64,000 bases of DNA from Marisa cornuarietis (taxonomy: Eukaryota > Mollusca > Gastropoda > Architaenioglossa > Ampullariidae), in assembly GCA_004794655.1 (NCBI GenBank), contig SMMW01000617.1, positions 14,073,501-14,137,500 on the forward strand. Reading direction: 5' to 3'. The notes under the pieces are model-generated. The model saw only the letters and a list, made by a program, of their open reading frames with translations, was not told the DNA's origin and did no database searches. Of the stretch, positions 57,215 through 64,000 are shown one piece after another; position 1 is the first letter of the stretch; every line of letters begins with the position of its first letter. Position numbers and translations under genes: made by a program.

Positions 57215-57330
57215 TCCGTAGCCTGGTGGGTAGCACGGGTGACTATGAAGCAAGAGTGGGCCGGTTCGAGGCCTTGGGGTGAGAAAACTCTCCCTGTCCA
57301 CACGCACCTTTGTAAGCTGATAGAGCCAGG
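57215..57330 (+). mobile_element. tRNA-derived SINE with intact B box
   Basis: CCGTAGCCTGGTGGGTAGCA contains TAGCCTGGTGG, one mismatch from the A box, and CCGGTTCGAGGCC contains GGTTCGAGGCC, an exact B box, 43 bp later as in a tRNA. The following AGAAAACTCTCCCTGTCC has no close partner in this window, so this may be a different subfamily from the 37299 type. It is not a tRNA gene: the arms do not fold into a full cloverleaf by eye. Confidence 0.65.
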
Positions 57331-57834
57331 TAAGATAAAGCCTCTGTAAAGAGACGACTGGGGCTCACCTTTTGTTAGTAAACACGGTGGACCACTTACT
57401 CTGGGTATTTTTTTAAACAAATGTTGGTTCAAATCTTAGCAAGAATCTTATGGCCAAGATAAAAAAAAAATGAATTTGCGCGATCCTTCTGGGACAGCTG
57501 ACTAGTTTTCATCGCATGTCTCACAGTGCTTTAGTTTAGAAAATCAGAATGGTGTGTGTGTGTGTGTGTGTGTTCTTTTTTATCAACTAGCCGTTACTTC
57601 GATCGATTCTGGCAAAAATTACCCCCACCCTCCCCCTACCCCTCCCTTCCTTCTAGGGCGATGTACAGAGGCACTTTTATTTTTGCTTTAATCCGCCAAC
57701 TCTTTCAAGCACCAGCTCCGAACAGCGAGCTTATTCTCCTAACTGAACTTCCCCATTTCGGTGGAAGCAACTTTCATGCGAGTAATTAATGTTTAAACAA
57801 ACTTTTAGCATCGCTCTTGTAGCGTTTATCCCCA

Positions 57835-57867
57835 ATGGCGGAATCGTACAGCGAAGTGCTCTCTGAG
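57835..57867 (+). CDS. Weak candidate first coding exon, product unknown
   Basis: ATG at 57835 with C at -3 and G at +4 opens MAESYSEVLSE and meets a donor GAG/GTAATG at 57868. Without splicing the frame stays open for 85 codons to 58092, but its end is a Val run and an Ala run made by the GTG and GCG triplet arrays, which makes the long form unlikely. No promoter element is obvious upstream. Confidence 0.2.
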
Positions 57868-58039
57868 GTAATGCCGCGTGTGCACAGATTACGGGTGGGG
57901 ACCAGGGTAGACGTGTCTTTAGAGTATCACGCAGCTTTCGTTATGTACCGACACTCCGAAAATGCTTTTAGCCTAATCACAGACAGCGGCGGTGCAGACG
58001 ATTCAAAGCAACAACTGTCAAACATTTTTATTGCCATCG

Positions 58040-58079
58040 TGGTGGTGGTGGTGGTGGTGGTGGCGGCGGCGGCGGCGGT
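58040..58079 (+). repeat. (GTG)8(GCG)5 triplet array
   Basis: Eight GTG and about five GCG triplets, differing only in the middle base. Confidence 0.95.
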
Positions 58080-58237
58080 AGAAGCACAATAACAGACTCA
58101 TAGACGAAGTCAAAAGTTCAGAGCGGGTATCAAGCGAGACGGAGACAGAGAGAAAAAGGCTAAGAATGAAAATGGCTTCCGAGCTGGCCTGCTCACGTCT
58201 GACGAATACATATATTCCCTTCTAATAATGGAGAAGA

Positions 58238-58425
58238 GCTGCGACCGTCTGTCACCCGCAACATTTTCGCACAGGCAGCTTTCACCCAAAGATGGTTTGC
58301 GACAACCAACTGTCGCCCAGACCCCTGTTTTCCGTACCAACTGCTTGTCTGCGACAATGTTCTCTAACCAGCTGTCTCCTGCGATGCTTTGCCACATCCA
58401 GGTGTCTTCAGTGTTGAGCAGTCAC
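58238..58425 (+). repeat. Diverged 31-bp minisatellite, six units
   Basis: Units begin AACTGTC or AGCTGTC and run through CCTGCGACAATGTT to ACC. Successive starts lie 31, 31, 31, 30 and 27 bp apart. A further degenerate unit may follow to about 58500. Confidence 0.78.
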
Positions 58426-58429
58426 CAGG

Positions 58430-59470
58430 CATTGCGAAGATATCTGTCCTGTACGATGCCACAAAGACCTGTCTGACTTCCAGCTAGTGACTGAAGGGTC
58501 AAAGTATCGTGGTGTCAGAAACAGAAGTCCCGATAATTGTCAACGGTCACGTGACAAGACTCAGTTTAGCACCCTCGACCCACGGACTTGTCCAGTTCAC
58601 TGTCCAGGGACTAGTCCTGTAACCCCCGACTTAAAGAGACTAGACACATTATTATCCTCGAGACAGTGGCTAGAATCACCTCAAAGTCAAAGAGCTGTCC
58701 CCCTTGCCCTGTTGTCGAGACTGGAACTCACAGAAGTCTAAGATCCCTTTCACAAGAACGACAACGCGGTGTACGCATCTTTAACAAATGGTAAGACAAG
58801 ACAATCACTTGAAACAATGTTCCTTCGTGATGTAAAATCAAATGCCGAGGTCAAAAGGCCAGGCCCAGGTGTCATTATTAATCAAATAAAAACAGATTCA
58901 AACGTTAGTAATTCAGGTTCAACAAAACTAGGGAATAGCTAAAACTTTCGTGTAAGGGTCAGGTCATCAAGTCCAACAGCTGCGAAGGACCTGCGAAATC
59001 TACGTCCAGTTCTTGTATCTCGTAAATTATCTTGTTTTCTACAATATTTTTGTAGTAAAAAATACAACGAATGAGAGAAAAAGTCTTCTTCTGATAGCAT
59101 TTATCTGTATCCCCATGTCTTCCCCTCATTAAGCCCACCAGCCACGAGATTTCATGTCCAACACACCAATGCTCTCCTCTTGTTACTTCTCCCCCTCCCC
59201 GCCCCTTTCCCATCCTGCCAGTCTTCTTCCCTTGTGCAACCCCCATCTGCACCCCGGGCACGAGCCTGATGAGCTTAGAATGTTCATTTCCCAGAGTGAG
59301 TTTGTAATAATTATACTTCAAATAAGGCGCAGCTACACTTCGATAAAGAAGAGGATCATAAAAACTGTCCTTAAATCCCAAAGTTCAAAAAGTAAGAGAA
59401 ATAAGAAACAAAGGTCAAGGATGGGGTGATAGGGGGCAACGGAGTGCAGGAAGAGGTGTGGGGATAAGGA
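58430..59470. other. Unassigned DNA
   Basis: GTCACGTGAC at 58546-58555 is an E-box palindrome. Nothing else organised. Confidence 0.5.
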
Positions 59471-59472
59471 AG

Positions 59473-59722
59473 GGATGTGTGTGTGTGTGTGGCGAGGGAC
59501 CATGGAGGGATGTGTGTGTCTGTGTGGCGGGGGACAATAGACGGACGGGTGTGTGTGTGTGTGTGGCAAGGGACAATAGATGGACGGATGTGTGTGTGTG
59601 TGTGTCAAAGGACAACCGACGGGCAGATGTGTGTGTGTGGGGGTGGTGGTGGGGGTGGGCGAGGGACAATAGATGGACGTGTATGTGTGTGTGGCGGGCA
59701 CAAAAAACAGACGGATGTGTCT
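59473..59722 (+). repeat. About 39-bp minisatellite carrying (GT)n
   Basis: Six units each combine a GT run with GGCGRGGGACAATAGAYGGACGG. The GT part changes length between units, and the fifth has GGGGGTGGTGGTGGGGGTGGG in its place, giving a G-quadruplex motif at 59639-59665. Confidence 0.9.
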
Positions 59723-59724
59723 CA

Positions 59725-62190
59725 AAGTTGTTGTACTTATTAACCGTACATTTCGGGCTATACGCCGCGACCCCCCCCCCTCCAGCTTTAAACCCTGCGA
59801 TGCGGCTCTTTTGCTACTTTGTCAGACTCCAATTAATTTTTCGATGAGTTCCATGTTAAAGTGTTAACTGCTAACGTTGTTTCAGTTCACTGTTCACATT
59901 TCAAAATCAAAGCCGCATACAACTGAAGCGTTCGACCAGATCAGCTGCTGATCGAAGCACACACCCTCATCACGCCGAAAACGAGATGAAATGATTACTA
60001 TGCAGCTTTCATGTTGTATATATTTGCGGCTTATAAACCAGTGCGGCTTTTTTGTTTAAAAAAGTCGAGATTAAAAAAAAAAGAGTTTAGTCGGTGCGGC
60101 TTATATACAGGTGCCCTCAGTAGACCGACATTTACGGTAATTCTGCCTCTTCTTCGTCGGTCTCATGGGTGGGAAGTGGGTTGAGGGGCATGCTGCACAA
60201 GGGCACGTGCAGCTAGCGCGTGGGGTGCCGCCTCCTGGTGACAGGCTGACAGCACATCCCCCACTTCGCTTGTAAACTGTTTTCCTCTCCAGACCGGCGT
60301 TTAGGTTGTGCAGACGTGAGTTCGTACTGAGCCGAGCCTCTACCTGGGTTCGCCTGCCCCTCCCTCACAGCAAAACCCATGAGCTAGCGGGCGAAGCCAG
60401 GGGCCAGCTGCACGACACATTTCTAATTTCAAACACTTTTAGGCTTCACCTCTTTTTAGAAAGGCACAAGACATTAACCGAATTTTTTTTAAATAAGAAA
60501 ACGCTTTTTAAGCCAGATTTTCGTTTCCGTCAGCACATTTTTTGGTGCAGCGCGTCTAAATGGCATATGAGCGATTTTTGAAGAATAAACAGATTCTAGA
60601 TTTCTTTCTTTAAAACAGTTTTAAGGTAGAGAAACATGTTGTGCAACTAGCCTTAGAACAACAGAGAGATGTGTCATCAAGCAGCAGTTTTTTAGGGATA
60701 TATTTTTTTGCAGTTTCTCTCGGATTCCAGCCTTCCTCTGCTTTCCACTAGATTTTAGTAACTAAAATGAGTTAAAATAAAAAATAGCATCTTTTGCATC
60801 CTCCTCGAAAGGAAATATCACTCTCTGATACCTTACCACCCGTACACGAGAAGGAGGGATGGTGAGGGCTGGGGGGGGGCGTAAAGAAAGGGTGGTCTTT
60901 AAAGCTTTGACAAGTTATCAAACTGGACAAACGCATAACCGCGCCTGTTGTCTTTGTCTGCATTGCTCTGGTCTCTCTAACATTATCATCTCTACTTCTC
61001 TTTTGTAAAGCCATCCGTTCGCGTATGCCTGCATCGTCGATAAAAAAAAAAAAATGTCGTGGTCAGCGCCGTCTCACTCGTTAGTCAAACATATCGCCAT
61101 CGCTTTGAACCTACTGCGCTCCCCCTCCCCGTTTGCCAGCTACCCCCACCTCTTTTCGTGTCCATTCCCGCCATCTGCGATTGAACGACGACGTCTCGTC
61201 GGCGACAATATTGTCAACAACAAGACATCGTTACGACGAAGACGAAGTAAAAAGGATTGTCATCAGAACCACAATACCTCGCTAAGCAGTTCCTTTTCTA
61301 CTTATCTCCCTTCAATGCTGGAGCCGGTCTGGCCCTGAAGCACCAACCTCCATCCTCTTGTATCGTCTCTTTCTCTAATTTCTTTCTCTTGGTTTCGCTC
61401 AGTTCGCCTGCAAAGCATCCGCAGGGAGACATCAAAGAACGGTGTAATCTCATTCGGCTTCACTGTCATCTTCTTCGCTGGATCTACGTCACTGTCTCAT
61501 TACTTTCGAGGCTTTTTGAGGGGGTTAACATGTTCTTCTCACACAGCACTTAACCACATCACATTCACTAGATCTGTCACCTGTCCAGACTTCTCGTTTC
61601 ATAGTTCATCCTAATTCTTTGCAAGCAGCTGGACCTGACTGCGGGCACGTTGATGACGCAGACCAGCAGCCAATGGCATTGTGTCCATCATAAATGGAAT
61701 ACTTATCCATTAATGGAGGATAGAGATTCCTTTACGCAAATAGATGATGACAGAAATGGTGCTAGGTTGTTTAAGTCTGTCTTAAGTAAACAAATGAGTC
61801 TTCAGTCTTTTCCGAAACGTGCTTGCTGATGTGATGGTGGAGAGTGACGAGAGTGACAGTGCCATACGGAGTAAATAGAGAGATTTAACCTGGAGCAATG
61901 GTGCAGAGGCATTCATTGCAAACGCAAGGCTTTTACACGTTTTTTGAGATAGATATCAAATATAACAAAATGATTTATCAAAATGATAACAAAGGATCAG
62001 CAAAGAAAAACTGTTGTAAGCTTTTTAGTATCTGGCATTTAGAATAGCGACTTCACTGTAACCCTGTCCTGACCATGAGCGTACATAACGAGTGTCTGTA
62101 ATTTACTTTGTGTATGAGCGGGTTTCTGTTGTAGAAGGAAGCGTCTGTTATATGCAAATATGGCTGCATAGTTGTTGGTGATTCAGTTTA
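59725..62190. other. Unassigned DNA
   Basis: C-run at 59771-59780, A-run at 61041-61053. The plus-strand frames at 61054-61553 are Ser/Pro/Leu-rich from CT-rich DNA and have no domain. Confidence 0.5.
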
Positions 62191-62194
62191 CTTT

Positions 62195-62262
62195 TGTTTA
62201 TCATTTTTATAAAGCACTCTGAGGAAATCATTGGAAAAGCGCTATATATATATATTATCACT
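62195..62262 (+). mobile_element. Possible retroelement 3' tail
   Basis: TTATAAAGCACTCTGAGG, GGAAAAGCGCTATATATAT and ATTATCAC follow each other; AAGCGCTATATAAA-type ends are common on non-LTR retroelements of aquatic animals. No body recognised upstream. Confidence 0.35.
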
Positions 62263-62319
62263 ATCTAAAGAAAGAAAAGTCTTCTTGGTCACAAAAGGGA
62301 GAAAAACCAGGCACACCGA

Positions 62320-62660
62320 CCCACGACATCGAAGCAGAGAGAAAGAGTGAGAGAGACGGGGTGGAGGGGAGAATAAAATGGGCGAGACAGAAAGGAACGA
62401 TTAAAAGAGGGAGGGAGATGAAAAAAGAGAGAAGATGGAAGGCTAAGAGGAAAGAACGAGGCGGAAGTGGAGCTAACTCTATGTTGCTTATTTCTCATGG
62501 CACACTGACACTGCAAAGAAAGGGGAAAAACCGGATGAGCACGAAAAAAGACAAAAGAAAGGAATGAATGAAGAGAAAGAGAGAAAAAGAGAACGGAGAG
62601 ATTGAAAGTGGGGGGGGGGGAGAGAAACAGGAGGCATAGAAAGATGAGAAAGGAAGGAAA
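62320..62660 (+). repeat. Purine-rich block
   Basis: Mainly A and G on the plus strand, interrupted by a mixed patch at 62466-62515. It makes the Phe/Ser/Leu/Pro frames of the minus strand. Confidence 0.8.
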
Positions 62661-62842
62661 AGCTCGATGATGTAGCTCCATGTCAAGTACAAGAATTTCG
62701 TGTTTTCCCGTCTCGCTACGTGAACGCACTGGTCGCCCCCCCCCCCCCACACACCTACCTTTAGCACTCGCTCGTGCTCACTACGACCCCCAGTTTATCT
62801 CTGTCTACACCTTCTGCTTCTTTTTTCGCGCTCTTCTGTCAG

Positions 62843-63009
62843 GGCGCAGCGGAGCACGTGCCTCGGAAGCAATTACCAAGCACTTAATGAATTCTGTCCA
62901 CGGAACCGCTGCATACCGTTTCAAATGGCCGGTGCTCAGACACCTGAATGAGAATAAACTACATGAACATGTGCCATGTCTAAAATACACCTTCCGCTTT
63001 GGGTTTTAA
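62843..63009 (+). CDS. Candidate 3'-terminal coding exon, product unknown
   Basis: A strong acceptor (CTTCTTTTTTCGCGCTCTTCTGTCAG) ends at 62842. One frame, entered with one base carried over, stays open for 55 codons to TAA at 63007-63009, and overlapping AATAAA signals follow at 63010-63015 and 63014-63019. The peptide contains SGARASEAITKHLMNSVHG and ends KYTFRFGF; no family recognised, no membrane segment. The polyadenylation signal directly at the stop is unusual but known for compact 3' ends. A competing frame is open for 35 codons. Confidence 0.3.
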
Positions 63010-63019
63010 AATAAATAAA

Positions 63020-64000
63020 GAAACAAATTCAGCGAGAAAGCAAACATGATGTGTGAGCTGCACGTTGGTCAACATTCTCTCTGGCACGAGGATGAGCCAA
63101 ACAGGTTAACACTGACTTTCGGTCCGTCGGGGTCAAAATATTTACTGAGGTCAGGTCCGCGACAAGCAAGTTCTATTTCCCAGCCAGTGTACTGTCGATC
63201 TGAGTTATTCAAAAATATTTTAAATGTTTGTATCTATGGATACAGTGGACCACTGAGACTCTCTAGAGATGGACTAAAATCTGGAAATCATACAACTGTA
63301 GGATGACAACAAAATATGGAGCGCTAGTCTTAATTCTGATCTGAACTCAAACTTGTCGCTTGTACGATGAAAAAAAGGCCGAATCCTACAAAACAGGTTA
63401 CTGGTCAGAATGGTAAACATGTCTATCATGAAATATAACTAATAAAGTTATTAAGTTAAATAATTCAAATGAATCTTTCTGGGAACAAATGAGCCTTCTT
63501 AGAGAGAGAGAGAAGTCTTTCTGAGGAGAACACATCTTTGTCGGGACAGATTCAACGGCAGTGTTTTGTCACCTGCATGTCTACATTTCCCAACTTACTC
63601 TGCGCAGTAACCTTTAAGCACGAAAATACAATCCTGTAACCACATCGGGTTTGATGTCTATTGAACTTCTCTTATCTTCTAAGCATTTGAAATTTAAGTC
63701 AGAGCGTCCAATAAGCTTTCATTATAAACCATCTGACAATGATTTTTTAGTTCAATGTTTAGAACTTCCTCTGATGAGAAGAATTCACGCACCCGTCTCT
63801 CTGCCATTCATAAAAATAGTTGTTTACTACCTGCCTTACTCCATTTTTTTTTCTTTTGCTGAAAACGAGAGGAACTGTCTTTTCAATATCAGGTGCTGTC
63901 ACGGCGAACGGCGGTCTTTCCCTCTACAACAACCTGTCGTCTGCTTCTTGCCTGTTAAAGGGCTTTTTAGGGGATCAGGCAAAATTGTCGCTTTGGTGAG
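63020..64000. other. Unassigned DNA
   Basis: A frame starting with ATG at 63046 runs 86 codons without a domain I know. The last 500 bases show no repeats beyond a GA run at about 63499-63512. Confidence 0.45.

Noticed and set aside
57215..57290. Functional tRNA gene
   Set aside because: A and B boxes are present, but acceptor and anticodon arms do not pair by eye; SINE head is the better reading.
57835..58092. Unspliced 85-codon frame ending in Val and Ala runs
   Set aside because: The C-terminal third comes from the GTG/GCG array; only the 11-codon spliced form is kept as a weak candidate.

Overview
The window looks like nuclear DNA of an animal, most likely a mollusc and perhaps a gastropod. 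It has long (CA)n arrays (up to 44 repeats), many diverged minisatellites, dispersed tRNA-derived SINE copies in both orientations, a broken LINE reverse-transcriptase fragment and several short non-autonomous DNA transposons. There are no long uninterrupted genes, no operon structure and no ribosome-binding-site pattern. The mollusc placement rests on the general look of the repeats and has not been tested. I recognise no protein-coding gene with confidence. The window reads as intergenic or long-intron sequence, and most open frames are shadows of simple repeats.

Layout. 0-7 kb: unassigned DNA with a (GGGT)4 tract near the start and two long microsatellites. 7-14 kb: a promoter-like cluster (NRF1-type site plus E-box), a candidate 129-nt exon, a minus-strand SINE, a repeat present twice in opposite orientation (8.25 and 11.5 kb), a pair of perfect CRE palindromes, and a candidate minus-strand terminal exon. 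15-24 kb: a CpG-rich block, a tRNA-like SINE, a 624-bp hAT-type element (20.0-20.6 kb), a 507-bp element with perfect 37-bp terminal inverted repeats and an internal array of palindromic units (22.2-22.7 kb), and an NRF1/ETS cluster. 24-35 kb: a degenerate LINE fragment, two copies of a short inverted-repeat element (26.0-26.9 kb), three minisatellites, two very long CA arrays, a pair of G-quadruplex motifs, a SINE and an A/C-only tract. 35-45 kb: a CpG-rich promoter-like block with the best internal exon candidate (35,519-35,659), a SINE, two Z-DNA-prone stretches, a possible small hAT-like element and a CCAAT/TATA pair. 45-50 kb: a near-perfect 38/39-bp hairpin, a 115-bp tandem duplication, a 550-bp polypurine block holding a 21-bp minisatellite, and an older tandem duplication of about 246 bp. 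50-64 kb: a 22-bp minisatellite, promoter-like motif clusters, a TATA-containing candidate promoter, a third copy of the 26-kb element family, another SINE, two more minisatellites and a candidate terminal exon with an immediate AATAAA.

How it fits together. No pathway can be read here. The organised content is repeats and mobile elements, plus several short sites that look like exon ends or promoters. The strongest candidates for something undescribed are the 26-kb/54-kb inverted-repeat family, which carries a GCCGAGAC/GTCTCGGC hairpin beside one end, and the 22.2-kb palindrome-array element. All exon and promoter calls need transcript evidence.
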